Assembly (NCBI GenBank): GCA_958443265.1
Contig: CAUCKA010000009.1
Location: 13,399 to 77,398, forward strand
Source: an uncultured Collinsella sp.
Lineage (GTDB): Bacteria; Actinomycetota; Coriobacteriia; Coriobacteriales; Coriobacteriaceae
Reading direction: 5' to 3'
Length of the DNA stretch: 64,000 nucleotides
A program made the position numbers and the translations under genes. The notes beneath the pieces are model-generated. The model was not told the origin of the DNA, made no database searches, and saw only the letters and a list, made by a program, of their open reading frames with translations. Positions 32,454 to 42,340 of this stretch are shown piece after piece. How positions within the stretch are numbered: the stretch's first letter is position 1; every line of letters begins with the position of its first letter.

Positions 32454-34766
32454 ATGGCTGGTAATCACTTTAAGGGCAGCGATAGCGGCCGTCCTGCAGT
32501 TCCGCCGCGTCCGAACGGGGCTGGTAAGGCCGGCACGCCGGGCGGCGCTGGACAGGGCGGTTCCGGTAAGCGCGTGTCCCCGGGCGAGACGGCGATGTTT
32601 ACCGCTCTGTACGAGCAGTCTCAAAAGGCAAAAAAGACCGGCCGTACAAGAGGGAATGTCTTTGCGGGCGATGCAACCTCCACGTCGCAGCCGAGCGGGG
32701 CTCCTTCGGTACCTGCGAACAACGCAGGTGCTGCCAACGCCGCGAATGCCGCCGGCAACGTTAATGCCGGCAAGGCCGCCAACAATACTCCCTCTGCCGG
32801 TGGCGCGGGGCTTACGGGTAACCTCGGCACGATCTACACCGGCGCCTCCGAGACTGGCACGTTCGCCCGCCTGGATGATAGCGGTGCCGAGTTTGCGGGC
32901 TCGGGTTCCAAGGAAGATTATTACGATTTTGGCTTGAACTACGGTAGCGATGCTTCGTCGAGTTCGACCTCTGACGGTCTGGTCCGTCATCGCCATCGCA
33001 AGGGCGAGCGCAAAAAGCGTCACACCGGCGCCATTATTGCCGCTGTAGTCGCGGTGCTTCTCGTTGCGCTTGGCGCAAGCGGCTTTATGCTGCTTAACTC
33101 TGCAAAGACCGTAAAGAGCGAAGCGAAGGAGGCTGTCGAGATCGTCGGTGGCCTTAAGGACAAGGTCACGTCGGGCGATTTTTCGACGCTGCCTGACGAC
33201 GCGAAGAAGATTGATGAGCTCTGCGACAGCATGAAGGCGGAGACTTCGAGCCCGCTGTGGACGGCGGCTTCGTTTATCCCGGTGTATGGCAGCGACATCA
33301 ATGCGGCCCGTACCATGATTGATGCCCTGTCCGATGTCTCGAGCAACGCGCTGGTTCCCATGGCCGACAACCTTTCGCAGGCCACGCCCGGCAAGCTGTT
33401 CCAGGACGGCATGATTAACGTGTCCGCGCTGCAGGCGGTCGCCGATTCGCTTTCCAGCAGCTCCAAGGTGTTCAAGAGCGCCAACGAGAAGGTCCAGGGC
33501 ATTGGTGATACTCATATTTCCCAGGTGACCGAGCTGGTCGATAAGGCCAAGGACGGCTTTGCCACCCTCAACGGCGCGGTTGACGCGGCGGAGAAGGTCG
33601 CCCCCGTCCTTCCCCAGATGCTCGGCGCCAACGGCCAGACGCGCAACTACCTTATGTACGCCATGAACAACGTCGAGATTCGTGCTTGCGGCGGCTTTGG
33701 CGGTTCGCAGGGCCTGATTTCGGTCACTGACGGCCAGATGTCGATTGGCGAGTTTGTTCCCCGCATTGGACTCAGCGAGGATGAGGCAGTCGAGAGCGTC
33801 GACGAAGAGGATGAGGCGCTGTTCGGCAACCACAGTAACCTGTACAACTCGGGCAATACCTATTCGCCTGATTGGCCCCGCAACTCGCAGCGTGTCGCCG
33901 CGCTGTGGAAGTCCCAGTATGGACAGGACGTTGATGGCGTCATCGGTATCGACCCGGTGTTCCTGCAGTATCTGCTGGGCCTGGTCGGTAACGTGTCACT
34001 GCCCGACGGAACGGTTGTCGACGGCACCAACGCCGCAAAGGTCCTCATGCACGATGTGTACTGGAACTATCCGGTCGAGGAGTCTGACGGCATCTTTGCA
34101 TCCGTCGCCAGCGCTGCCTTCGACAAGATCCTTGGCGGTATCGGCGATGTCGATGTTACGAAGCTTGTCAGCGCCGTTGAGCGCGGTGCCGAAGAGGGTC
34201 GCCTGATCGCTTGGATGAGAAACGATGATGAGCAGAATGCCATCAAAGAGACGGGCATTGACGCTTCGCTGCCCGATCCGGATGATCCGAGTGCCGATCC
34301 CGTTGCCGGCGTTTACTTTAACAACCTGAGCTTCTCCAAGCTCGACTGGTATCTGAACGCCGACACGCAGATTGGCCAGGGCATCAAGAACGGCGACGGC
34401 ACGTGCTCCTATCGCATCACCGTTACCCTGACGAACATCATGACGCAGGAGGAGGCCGGCAAGCTGCCCGACTACGTCGCGGCGAGCGCGCCCGATGCCG
34501 CGCGCGACGACGAGCGTCTGAATGTCTCGTTGTTTGCCCCGACGGGCGGCAACATTACTGATCTGACCGTCGAGGGCACCCAGTTTGGTCTTGGCGCCGC
34601 TGCGTGGCATGGAATCCCCTTCTATTCGGGCACCGTTGACCTGCATGCTGGCGAGACGACGACGATCACATATACGCTGACCACGTCGGCCGAGGCGGGG
34701 GACAAGCCGCTTACGCTGCGTCAGACTCCTACATGCCAGGCGGCTCGCGACAGCGCGTCGGCGTAG
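32454..34766 (+). CDS. DUF4012 domain-containing membrane-anchored protein
   Basis: Large protein of 770 aa. The first 185 residues are low-complexity, rich in Gly, Ala, Pro, Ser and Asn. A basic stretch (RHRHRKGERKKRHTG) precedes a single membrane helix at about 192-214 (AIIAAVVAVLLVALGASGFM), so the C-terminal 550 residues face outside. That part matches DUF4012, with NYLMYAMNNVEIRACGGFGG and the repeated DVYWNYPV region. DUF4012 proteins are often next to cell-surface polysaccharide genes; here the next gene is glmM. Function unknown. Confidence 0.82.
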   Translation: MAGNHFKGSDSGRPAVPPRPNGAGKAGTPGGAGQGGSGKRVSPGETAMFTALYEQSQKAKKTGRTRGNVFAGDATSTSQPSGAPSVPANNAGAANAANAAGNVNAGKAANNTPSAGGAGLTGNLGTIYTGASETGTFARLDDSGAEFAGSGSKEDYYDFGLNYGSDASSSSTSDGLVRHRHRKGERKKRHTGAIIAAVVAVLLVALGASGFMLLNSAKTVKSEAKEAVEIVGGLKDKVTSGDFSTLPDDAKKIDELCDSMKAETSSPLWTAASFIPVYGSDINAARTMIDALSDVSSNALVPMADNLSQATPGKLFQDGMINVSALQAVADSLSSSSKVFKSANEKVQGIGDTHISQVTELVDKAKDGFATLNGAVDAAEKVAPVLPQMLGANGQTRNYLMYAMNNVEIRACGGFGGSQGLISVTDGQMSIGEFVPRIGLSEDEAVESVDEEDEALFGNHSNLYNSGNTYSPDWPRNSQRVAALWKSQYGQDVDGVIGIDPVFLQYLLGLVGNVSLPDGTVVDGTNAAKVLMHDVYWNYPVEESDGIFASVASAAFDKILGGIGDVDVTKLVSAVERGAEEGRLIAWMRNDDEQNAIKETGIDASLPDPDDPSADPVAGVYFNNLSFSKLDWYLNADTQIGQGIKNGDGTCSYRITVTLTNIMTQEEAGKLPDYVAASAPDAARDDERLNVSLFAPTGGNITDLTVEGTQFGLGAAAWHGIPFYSGTVDLHAGETTTITYTLTTSAEAGDKPLTLRQTPTCQAARDSASA

Positions 34767-34803
34767 GGTTTTTCTGGTAGCGCAGATAATCGAGTACCAT
34801 TTT

Positions 34804-34836
34804 GGGGCGGACAGGCAATCTGTCCGCCCCTATTTT
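34804..34836 (+). terminator. Terminator-like hairpin between DUF4012 gene and glmM
   Basis: GGGGCGGACAG (34804-34814) pairs perfectly with CTGTCCGCCCC (34820-34830), followed by TATTTT. It precedes the glmM ribosome site (AAGGAG) directly, so it could also attenuate glmM. Confidence 0.7.
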
Positions 34837-34849
34837 GTAAGGAGAGCGC

Positions 34850-36181
34850 ATGAAGTACTTTGGCACCGACGGCTTTCGCGGTGAGGCCAACGTTGGGCTG
34901 ACGGTAGAGCACGCTTATAAGATTGGCCGTTTTGTGGGCTGGTATTACGGCGCCAACCGCGAGCGCAAGGCGCGCGTGATCGTGGGCAAGGACACACGCC
35001 GCTCGAGCTATATGTTCGAGGCGGCGCTGGTGAGCGGCTTGGTCGCGAGCGGTGCGGACGCCTATATGCTGCACGTGATCCCCACGCCGGGCGTGGCGCA
35101 TCAGACCGTGGAGGGCTGCTTCGATTGCGGCATCATGATCAGTGCGAGCCACAACCCGTTTTGCGATAACGGCATTAAGCTCGTCAACAGCGACGGCTTT
35201 AAGATGGACGAGGACGTGCTGGAGCTCATCGAGGACTATATCGATGGCAAGAGCGAGGTGCCGCTGGCAACGGGCAATCACATCGGCGCCACGGTGGACT
35301 ACATGCAGGGCCGCAACCGCTACATTGCTTCGCTCATCGCCAGCGCGAACTTTTCGCTGCAGGGCGTCAAGATCGGCATTGACTGCGCCAACGGTTCGGC
35401 ATCCTCGGTGGCCAAGCCGGTGTTCGACGCACTGGGTGCCGACGTGCGCGTGATCAACGCCGCGCCCGATGGCTTTAACATCAACGTCGACTGCGGCTCC
35501 ACGCATATGGAGCGCCTGCAGCGCCACGTGGTGGAGCAGGGCCTGGACGTGGGTTTTGCCTATGACGGCGATGCCGATCGCTGCCTGGCCGTGGACGAGC
35601 GCGGTCGCGTGGTAGACGGCGACCAGATCCTGTACGTGTGCGGCGTGTATCTGAACAAGCACGGGCGTCTCTCGGGCGGTACCGTGGTGCCGACGATTGC
35701 CAGCAACTTTGGCCTGGTCAAGTCGCTGGAGCTTGCCGGTCTGAGCGCCGTGACCAGCGGCGTGGGCGACCGTCACGTGTATGCCAAGATGCGCGAGGGC
35801 GGCTACAGCCTGGGTGGCGAGCAGACGGGCCATACGATCTTTGGCGATATCGAGCGCACGGGCGACGGCATTATGACCTCGCTGCGCGTGATGGAAGTGA
35901 TTCGTGCCGAGCGCGAGACGCTCTCGCAGCTCACGGCTCCGTGCAAGCTGCTGCCGCAGGCGCAGGTGGCCGTGCACGTGGCGGACAAGGACGCCGCGCT
36001 CGAGAACATGGGCGTGCAGAACGCCATCGCCGAGGCCGAGGCCGCGCTGGCAGGCGAGGGCCGCGTACTGGTGCGCAAGAGCGGAACCGAGTCGGTGATC
36101 CGCGTTTTGGCCGAAGCCCCCGACCAAGCCGCCGCCGACGCCGCCATGAAGCGCATCGCCAACGCGCTCGAGGCTCTGTAG
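34850..36181 (+). CDS. glmM: Phosphoglucosamine mutase GlmM
   Basis: Converts glucosamine-6-phosphate to glucosamine-1-phosphate for UDP-GlcNAc and peptidoglycan synthesis, 443 aa. The start MKYFGTDGFRGEAN is diagnostic. The active-site phosphoserine is Ser100 in MISASHNPF. The metal-binding loop is DGDADRC. The sugar-binding GEQTGHTIF and the phosphate-binding RKSGTESVIRV near the C-terminus are present. The stop codon's last base is the first base of the structured repeat copy B. Confidence 0.96.
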   Translation: MKYFGTDGFRGEANVGLTVEHAYKIGRFVGWYYGANRERKARVIVGKDTRRSSYMFEAALVSGLVASGADAYMLHVIPTPGVAHQTVEGCFDCGIMISASHNPFCDNGIKLVNSDGFKMDEDVLELIEDYIDGKSEVPLATGNHIGATVDYMQGRNRYIASLIASANFSLQGVKIGIDCANGSASSVAKPVFDALGADVRVINAAPDGFNINVDCGSTHMERLQRHVVEQGLDVGFAYDGDADRCLAVDERGRVVDGDQILYVCGVYLNKHGRLSGGTVVPTIASNFGLVKSLELAGLSAVTSGVGDRHVYAKMREGGYSLGGEQTGHTIFGDIERTGDGIMTSLRVMEVIRAERETLSQLTAPCKLLPQAQVAVHVADKDAALENMGVQNAIAEAEAALAGEGRVLVRKSGTESVIRVLAEAPDQAAADAAMKRIANALEAL

Positions 36182-36381
36182 TTACGCGGTTTTACCAAAC
36201 CGCGTAACTGCTCGACGCTGCAAACGGCCCCAAGCGGCAATCTGACGTTCAATTTCAAGGGCGCGACCAGAAGGTCGGCGCCCTTTCATTTCATGTCACC
36301 TTGCTCGCTTAGGGTCGTTTTCGCTGACGTTGCTAAGACATTAGCGTCAACGAACTAGTCATTGGGTACCTAGTTATTGGG
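36181..36381 (+). repeat. Multi-stem structured repeat, copy B
   Basis: Stem 1 (36181-36192/36197-36208, loop TACC) is identical to copy A. Stem 2: 36222-36236/36306-36320. Stem 3: 36258-36268/36273-36284, with AGAA loop and one bulged G. Stem 4: 36332-36336/36341-36345. Unpaired linkers such as CTCGACGCTGC and AGCGGCAATCTG are shared with copy A. The following CTAGTCATTGGG also recurs in A. Confidence 0.8.
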
Positions 36382-36383
36382 TG

Positions 36384-36426
36384 AAAAAAAGGGGACGCTG
36401 CGGATTGGTTCCGCGGCGTCCCCTTT
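36384..36426 (-). terminator. Terminator of M32 carboxypeptidase gene
   Basis: AAAGGGGACGC pairs with GCGTCCCCTTT, with an inner GCGG/CCGC stem, and a run of seven T in the minus direction. It lies about 25 bp past the stop codon. Confidence 0.9.
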
Positions 36427-36448
36427 GCGTTGGCGTGTCGGTTATGCC

Positions 36449-38023
36449 TTACAGCTCGTAGAGCGTGGTGAACTTGTCCTGCAGGTAGCTGCAGTAGTAG
36501 CGGGCATCGAACGCCATGCCGCACGCGCCCTTGATGAGCTCCGGCGCGTCCTTGGCGCGGCCCCACTGCCAAATGTGCTCGCCCAGCCAGGCGCGGACGG
36601 GTGTCAGGTCGCCGCTCGCGCAGGCGCCGGTAAGGTCGACGCCGTCGCGGCACATGGCCGGCACAAACATGGCGTCGTAGGCGCTACCCAGCGCATACGT
36701 GGGGAAGTAGCCAAACGAGCCGCCGCTCCAGTGCGTATCCTGCAGGCAGCCGCGCGTGTCGTCGGGAACGGGAATGCCCAGGTACTCGTTCATGAAGCGA
36801 TTCCAAAGCGCGGGGATGTCCTTGGCCGTGGCCTCGCCGGCAAACAGCATGCGCTCGATCTGGTAGCGCACCATAATATGCAGCGGGTAGGTGAGCTCGT
36901 CGGCCTCGGTGCGGATCAGCGACGGCTGCGCGATGTTCACGGCGCGGTAGAGCGTGTCCTCGTCCACGCTGCCGTAGACCTCGGGTGCGTGGCGGCGCAG
37001 CACCTCGAGCAGCGGTCCCATAAAGGCGCGGCTGCGACCCACGGTGTTCTCGAAAAAGCGGCTCTGGCTCTCGTGGATACCCATGGAGGTGCCGCCCTCC
37101 AGGCAGGTGCGCGCATAGGCGGGGTTCACGCCCAGCTCATACATGGTGTGACCGGCCTCGTGGATGATGCTATAGACGTTGGAGATGCAGTCGTCCTCGT
37201 AGATGTGCGTCGCGATGCGCGCGTCACCCACGGCAAAGCCCTCGCTAAACGGATGCTCGGTAAAGGCAAGCGTGGTGTCGTCCAGATCCAGACCGACGAG
37301 CTTCATAAGGTCAAAGCTCATGGCGCGCTGGGCGGCCTCGGGCACGCGGGCGTGCAAAAAGTCGGCAGCGGGCTGCTGACCGCGCTCGCCGATGGCATGC
37401 ACGAGCGGCACGACCGTAGCCTTGACCTCGTCGCAAAACGCATCGAAGCTCTTGGTGGAAAGGCCGCGCTCGTACTGGTCGAGCCAAACGTCGTATGGGT
37501 CGCGCTTGGGGTCCATGAGCTCGGCCTGATGCTTAAGCTGGGCGACGATTCTGTCCACATAGGGCTCAAAGTTCGCCCAGTCGTTGGCCGCCTTTGCCTT
37601 GTGCCACACGGCATCTGCCTCGCAGGTGAGCCTGGTCCAGGCCTCGGCCTCCTCGGTGGGAATGACGCTTGCCTCGCGCTGGTCGCGGCCGAGCACACGG
37701 ATCTCGTTGAGCAGCTGCGGGTCGTCTACATGTCCGCCTGCAACCGTCTCGCGTGCTAACGAGCGTACGAGCTCAACGGACTTCTCGCTGGTCAGTAGCT
37801 TGTGATGCTCGCCGGCAAGGGTGCCCATGGCGTCGGCACGGGCGGCAGCACCGTTGACAGGAGCAATCGTCGCTCCATCGAACTCGGCAATCTTGAGCAG
37901 GTACTCGCGAGTCCACAGCTTGCCCTCGAGTTTGCGGAACTTTTTGACGGCCTTGTCGACCTTCATGCCTTTGGGCGTCTTGCCCGCTGCGGGCTTGGCC
38001 ATCTTATCCTTGTTCTTTCCCAT
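36449..38023 (-). CDS. M32 family carboxypeptidase (Taq type)
   Basis: Cytoplasmic zinc carboxypeptidase, 524 aa, close to the usual 500. The zinc motif HEAGH is at residues 288-292 (YSIIHEAGHTMYELG), and the family signature GIHESQSRFFENTVGRSRAF follows at about 315. The N-terminus is Lys-rich (MGKNKDKMAKPAAGK) and longer than in most members. The ATG at 38023 follows AAGGA by 6-8 bp. It has its own terminator and is divergent from the pheST T-box. Confidence 0.92.
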   Translation of the reverse strand: MGKNKDKMAKPAAGKTPKGMKVDKAVKKFRKLEGKLWTREYLLKIAEFDGATIAPVNGAAARADAMGTLAGEHHKLLTSEKSVELVRSLARETVAGGHVDDPQLLNEIRVLGRDQREASVIPTEEAEAWTRLTCEADAVWHKAKAANDWANFEPYVDRIVAQLKHQAELMDPKRDPYDVWLDQYERGLSTKSFDAFCDEVKATVVPLVHAIGERGQQPAADFLHARVPEAAQRAMSFDLMKLVGLDLDDTTLAFTEHPFSEGFAVGDARIATHIYEDDCISNVYSIIHEAGHTMYELGVNPAYARTCLEGGTSMGIHESQSRFFENTVGRSRAFMGPLLEVLRRHAPEVYGSVDEDTLYRAVNIAQPSLIRTEADELTYPLHIMVRYQIERMLFAGEATAKDIPALWNRFMNEYLGIPVPDDTRGCLQDTHWSGGSFGYFPTYALGSAYDAMFVPAMCRDGVDLTGACASGDLTPVRAWLGEHIWQWGRAKDAPELIKGACGMAFDARYYCSYLQDKFTTLYEL

Positions 38024-38159
38024 ACCGTATCCTTGATCTCGCAGGTCGCCCGTCGCATGCGGCGGCACGGCCAGTTTGCACAGCTACCTGCCTTGTACCC
38101 AGCGCGAACAAAACGGAACGCGGCGATGCGCTCGCGAAATGTGTTATCCTATAGCCCAA

Positions 38160-38441
38160 TGCGTTGACGGAGAGGGTTTTGCCCGCCGCGTCGCCGGCAA
38201 GAGAGGGAAGGTCATGGGCTGCAAGCCTTCCTGCGGTGACAAGGGCCAAGCGTTCACTCCCGAGCAGCGACCTCAACGGGCGCGCGGCCAGTGGCGGCGA
38301 AGCCTCAGTAGGGAAGCCGTGAGCCTCGCGACAAGGGGCACAGAGTGGGCGCGGCGGGCTAGACATCCGCCGGGTCAAACAAGGTGGTACCGCGGAATTC
38401 AACCGTCCTTGGGCAATGCACATGCCCGAGGGCGGTTTTTT
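38160..38441 (+). ncRNA. T-box leader of pheST, Phe specifier
   Basis: The leader has the conserved T-box sequence AAGGTGGTACCGCG (38381-38394). An intrinsic terminator (38401-38441, AACCG...CGGTT plus six T) follows. Stem I has a GAGAGGG region at 38170-38176. A TTC at 38253-38255, followed by A, on the 3' side of stem I fits a Phe specifier. Uncharged tRNA-Phe binding would favour the antiterminator and allow pheS transcription. It lies in the 500-bp gap between the M32 gene and pheS. Confidence 0.88.
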
Positions 38442-38526
38442 GTTACCGAACCGGGCCGCGTTTTCGCAGCGCCAAGCGGCATCGGTCGTCCCGGCAAGCG
38501 AATGCGCGAGAGACGAAAGGGAAGAC

Positions 38527-39603
38527 ATGAGTCTGATTGATGATCTGGTCAAACTCGAGGAAGAGGCCAAGGAGCTCGTCGCAGGCGCTGACGACGCCGC
38601 AAAGCTCGAGGCCGCGCGCGTTGAGCTGCTCGGCCGCAAGGGCCGCATCACCGGCCTGATGCGCATGATGGGCAAGCTCGCCCCCGAGGATCGTCCCGCC
38701 ATGGGCAAGCGCGCCAACGAGATGCGCCAGCTGATCGAGGGCATGCTCGACGAGCGCACCACCGAGATGAAGGCCGCCGCCCTCAAGCACGCACTCGAGC
38801 ACGAGGCCGTCGACATCACACTGCCGGGCATCCGTCCGCAGATCGGCCACCAGCATCTAATCAAGCAGATTATCGAGGAGGCCGAGGACATCTTCTGCGG
38901 CATCGGCTACACCGTCGAGTCCGGCCCCATGGTCGACACCTCCTACTACAACTTCACCGCACTTAACGCGCCCATGGATCACCCGAGCCGCTCGGCCCGC
39001 GATACCTTCTACGTGGTCGACAACAACCCCGGCAGCGTCGCGCACCCCGAGGCTCACGCCCACGGCGAGTCCGATGTGCTGCTGCGCACCCAGACCTCGG
39101 GTGTGCAGATCCACACCATGGAGTCGCAAAAGCCGCCCATCTACATGATCTGCCCGGGCACCGTCTATCGTCCCGACACGGCCGATGCCTGCCACCTGCC
39201 GCAGTTCAACCAGATCGAGGGACTGGTCGTCGACGAGGGTATCACCTTTGGCGACCTGAAGGGCACGCTCGACTACTTTGTTAAATGCATGTTTGGCGAG
39301 GATCGCAAGACGCGTTACCGCCCGCACTTCTTCCCCTTCACCGAGCCCAGCTGCGAGGTGGACGTGAGCTGCCACGTTTGCGGCGGCAAGGGCTGCAACT
39401 TCTGCAAGCACAGCGGATGGATCGAGATCCTGGGCTGCGGCATGGTCGACCCCAACGTCCTGATCAACTGCGGCATCGATCCCGAGAAGTACACCGGCTT
39501 CGCCTTTGGCATTGGCGCCGAGCGCGTCGCGGCCCTGCGCTACGACCTGCCCGACCTCAGAACGCTCATGACGGGCGATATGCGCTTCCTGAACCAATTT
39601 TAG
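38527..39603 (+). CDS. pheS: Phenylalanyl-tRNA synthetase alpha subunit
   Basis: Class II synthetase alpha chain, 358 aa. The N-terminal coiled coil (about 1-85) is followed by the catalytic core: motif with DTFYVVDN, TSGVQIHTME, the FNQIEGLVVD region and the motif 3 sequence AFGIGAERVAALRY near the C-terminus. The Cys-rich VCGGKGCNFCKHSG insertion is common in this group. ATG 38527 follows GAAAGGGAAG. It is controlled by the T-box and followed by pheT after a structured gap. Confidence 0.96.
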   Translation: MSLIDDLVKLEEEAKELVAGADDAAKLEAARVELLGRKGRITGLMRMMGKLAPEDRPAMGKRANEMRQLIEGMLDERTTEMKAAALKHALEHEAVDITLPGIRPQIGHQHLIKQIIEEAEDIFCGIGYTVESGPMVDTSYYNFTALNAPMDHPSRSARDTFYVVDNNPGSVAHPEAHAHGESDVLLRTQTSGVQIHTMESQKPPIYMICPGTVYRPDTADACHLPQFNQIEGLVVDEGITFGDLKGTLDYFVKCMFGEDRKTRYRPHFFPFTEPSCEVDVSCHVCGGKGCNFCKHSGWIEILGCGMVDPNVLINCGIDPEKYTGFAFGIGAERVAALRYDLPDLRTLMTGDMRFLNQF

Positions 39604-39608
39604 GCTTG

Positions 39609-39697
39609 CCCAGGCACCCCATCTTGGCGTTCAAACCGTCGCTCGCGTACCTTTAGTACGCGTCGCTCCTCTTTCACGCCAACCTGGGGCACCTGGA
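39609..39697 (+). repeat. Long imperfect hairpin between pheS and pheT
   Basis: CCAGG-CACCCCA (39610 on) pairs with TGGGGC-ACCTGG (to 39697). Then TTGGCGT pairs with ACGCCAA, and the tip is GCGTAC-CTTTA-GTACGC. There is no T tract. It may set the pheS:pheT ratio by processing, or be a dispersed repeat. Confidence 0.6.
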
Positions 39698-39765
39698 CAA
39701 CCCTAAGGCGAACGTCTTCATTTGATATTCCTCCCTATGCGGAGATTAAGAACTAGGAGAGCTAC

Positions 39766-42219
39766 ATGCGCGTTTCTTACGACTGGCTCAAGACCATGAT
39801 CGATATTCCGGAGGATCCCAAGACCCTTTCGGACGAATATATCCGTACCGGCACCGAGGTCGAGGCGATCGACACCGTGGGCGAGTCCTTCGACCACGTG
39901 GTGACCGCTCAGGTGCTCACCAAGGCCCCGCACCCCGATAGCGACCACATGTATGTGTGCTCGGTCGACGTGGGCGACAAGAACCTCGACGCCGATGGCA
40001 ACCCCGCTCCGCTGCAGATCGTCTGCGGCGCGCAGAACTTCGAGGCCGGCGACCACATCGTCACGGCCATGATCGGCGCTGTGCTCCCCGGCGACGTCAA
40101 GATCAAGAAGAGCAAGCTTCGCGGCGTCGTGTCCATGGGCATGAACTGCTCTGCGCGCGAGCTCGGCCTGGGCGGCGACCACTCCGGCATTATGATCCTG
40201 CCCGAGGATACGCCCTGCGGCATGCCGTTTGCCGAGTACGTGGGCTCGAGCGACACCGTGCTCGACTGCGAGATCACGCCCAACCGCCCCGACTGCCTGT
40301 CCATGATCGGCATGGCTCGCGAGACCGGCGCCATCTTCGACCGCGATTTCCACGTTGAGCTGCCCGCCATCAAGGCCGAGACTGGCCGCGCGACCGACGA
40401 TGAGCTTTCGGTCGAGATCGCCGATGAGGGCCTGTGCGACCGCTATGTCGCCCGCATCGTGCGCAACGTGAAGGTTGGTCCGTCGCCCGACTGGATGGTC
40501 AAGCGCCTCAACGCCCTGGGCGTGCGCCCGCACAACAACATCGTCGACATCACCAACTACGTGATGATGCTCACCGGTCAGCCGCTGCACGCCTTTGACC
40601 TGGACACCTTTGCCGAGCGCGATGGCCACCGTCGCGTGGTGGTTCGCGCTGCCCAGCAGGACGAGAAGTTTACGACCCTCGACGGCGAGGAGCGCACGCT
40701 CGACGCCGGCATGGGCCTCATCACCGACGGCGAGCGCCCCGTGGCGCTGGCCGGCGTTATGGGCGGCATGGATTCCGAGATCGAGGACGATACCGTTGAC
40801 GTGATGGTCGAGAGCGCCTGCTTCAACGCCGGTCGCACCTCGCACACCAGCCGTGATCTGTCGCTGATCTCCGATGCCTCTATTCGCTTTGAGCGCCAGG
40901 TCGACGAGACCGGCTGCGTGGACGTCGCCAACGTCACGTGCGCGCTCATCGAGGAGATTGCCGGCGGTGAGGTCGCTCCCGGCTACGTCGACGTTTTCCC
41001 CGCGCCCAAGACCATCGATAGCATCAAGCTGCGCTTGGCCCGCGTGCACGCCATCTGCGGCGCCGACATCGAGCCCGACTTTATCGAGCGCTCGCTTACC
41101 CGCCTGGGCTGCACCGTCGAGCGCGACGGCGAGGACTTTATGGTCACGCCGCCGAGCTTCCGTCCCGACCTGCCGCGTGAGATCGACCTGATCGAGGAGG
41201 TCCTGCGCCTGTGGGGCATGGGCCGCGTGACGGCGACCATCCCGGCTGCCAAGAACCACATCGGCGGTCTGACGCGCGAGCAGAAGCTTACCCGCAAGGT
41301 CGGCGAGATCCTGCGCGCCTGTGGCCTCAACGAGACCACGACCTTTGGCTTTGCCGCCCCGGGCGACCTGGAGAAGATTGGCATGTCCACCGAGGGCCGC
41401 GGCTGCCCCGTGGTTCTTATGAACCCGCTGGTAGCCGAGCAGACCGAGATGCGCCGCTCGCTGCTGCCGGGCCTGCTGCAGTCCGTGGCCTACAACGAGG
41501 CGCACGGTACGCCCAACGTGCACCTGTACGAGGTCGGCAGCCTGTTCCACGGTCGCGAGAACGCCAGCCTGCCCAAGGAGACCAAGTCCGTGGCGGGTGT
41601 GCTCTCGGGCCAGTGGAGCGAGCAGTCTTGGAACATGAAGTACCGCAAGCTGCGTTTCTTCTTTGGCAAGGGCATCGTCGAGGAGCTGCTCGCCCAGCTG
41701 CGCATTGAGAAGGTTCGCTTCCGTCCCGTCGAGGGCGAGAGCTATGCCTTCCTGCAGCCGGGTCGTGCTGCCGAGGTGCTCTCGGGCGGTACCGTGCTGG
41801 GCTGGGTTGGCGAGATCCACCCCGAAGCGCGCGAGGCTATGGGCATTGACGAGGTCGTCGTCGCCTTTGAGCTCGACTTGGACAAGCTGATCAAGGGCGC
41901 CCGCAACCAGGAGAACTACCGTGAGTTCTCGCAGTACCCGGCCGTTGAGCACGACCTCGCTATCGTGGTCGACAACACTGTGACCTGCGAGGATCTTGAG
42001 CGTCGTATTACGAGTGCCGGCGGCAAGCTGCTCGAGGGCGTGCGCCTGTTCGATGTCTACCGCGATCCGGTCCGCATCGGAGCGGGCAAGAAGTCCATGG
42101 CCTTTGCGCTTACGTATCGCTCCGACGACCACACGCTTACCAGCGAAGAGGTCGAAAAGGCGCACCAGAAGATCGTTACCAAGGTGTGCAAGGGCGTAAA
42201 CGGCGAGGTCCGCGGCTAG
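39766..42219 (+). CDS. pheT: Phenylalanyl-tRNA synthetase beta subunit
   Basis: Beta chain of 817 aa, full length. It has the N-terminal tRNA-binding domain (about 40-150, with VTAQVLTKAPHPDSDHMYVC), the B3/B4 editing region, B5 (about 405-475), the catalytic-like core and the C-terminal ferredoxin-fold anticodon domain (about 725-817, FSQYPAVEHDLAIVVDNTV). It forms the alpha2-beta2 enzyme with PheS. A very long open frame on the opposite strand is a codon-bias shadow. Confidence 0.97.
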   Translation: MRVSYDWLKTMIDIPEDPKTLSDEYIRTGTEVEAIDTVGESFDHVVTAQVLTKAPHPDSDHMYVCSVDVGDKNLDADGNPAPLQIVCGAQNFEAGDHIVTAMIGAVLPGDVKIKKSKLRGVVSMGMNCSARELGLGGDHSGIMILPEDTPCGMPFAEYVGSSDTVLDCEITPNRPDCLSMIGMARETGAIFDRDFHVELPAIKAETGRATDDELSVEIADEGLCDRYVARIVRNVKVGPSPDWMVKRLNALGVRPHNNIVDITNYVMMLTGQPLHAFDLDTFAERDGHRRVVVRAAQQDEKFTTLDGEERTLDAGMGLITDGERPVALAGVMGGMDSEIEDDTVDVMVESACFNAGRTSHTSRDLSLISDASIRFERQVDETGCVDVANVTCALIEEIAGGEVAPGYVDVFPAPKTIDSIKLRLARVHAICGADIEPDFIERSLTRLGCTVERDGEDFMVTPPSFRPDLPREIDLIEEVLRLWGMGRVTATIPAAKNHIGGLTREQKLTRKVGEILRACGLNETTTFGFAAPGDLEKIGMSTEGRGCPVVLMNPLVAEQTEMRRSLLPGLLQSVAYNEAHGTPNVHLYEVGSLFHGRENASLPKETKSVAGVLSGQWSEQSWNMKYRKLRFFFGKGIVEELLAQLRIEKVRFRPVEGESYAFLQPGRAAEVLSGGTVLGWVGEIHPEAREAMGIDEVVVAFELDLDKLIKGARNQENYREFSQYPAVEHDLAIVVDNTVTCEDLERRITSAGGKLLEGVRLFDVYRDPVRIGAGKKSMAFALTYRSDDHTLTSEEVEKAHQKIVTKVCKGVNGEVRG

Positions 42220-42340
42220 GTCCTGCGCCGGATATAGGCCAGTGTCGGCTGCCGCCGAGTCTTACGTGACTGCTGTTTTCGGTATAAGGCACCGTTGAGC
42301 CTTCATATATGACACGCGCATTACATAACGGCGTGCTGCT

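Noticed and set aside
36377..37759. 460-codon plus-strand frame opposite the M32 carboxypeptidase
   Set aside because: Starts inside the terminator of the real gene and shows only shadow composition.
39718..42165. 815-codon open frame opposite pheT
   Set aside because: It is a codon-bias shadow: composition is dominated by Gly, Ala, Leu, His and Asp with no family resemblance, no ribosome site, and pheT is unmistakable on the other strand.
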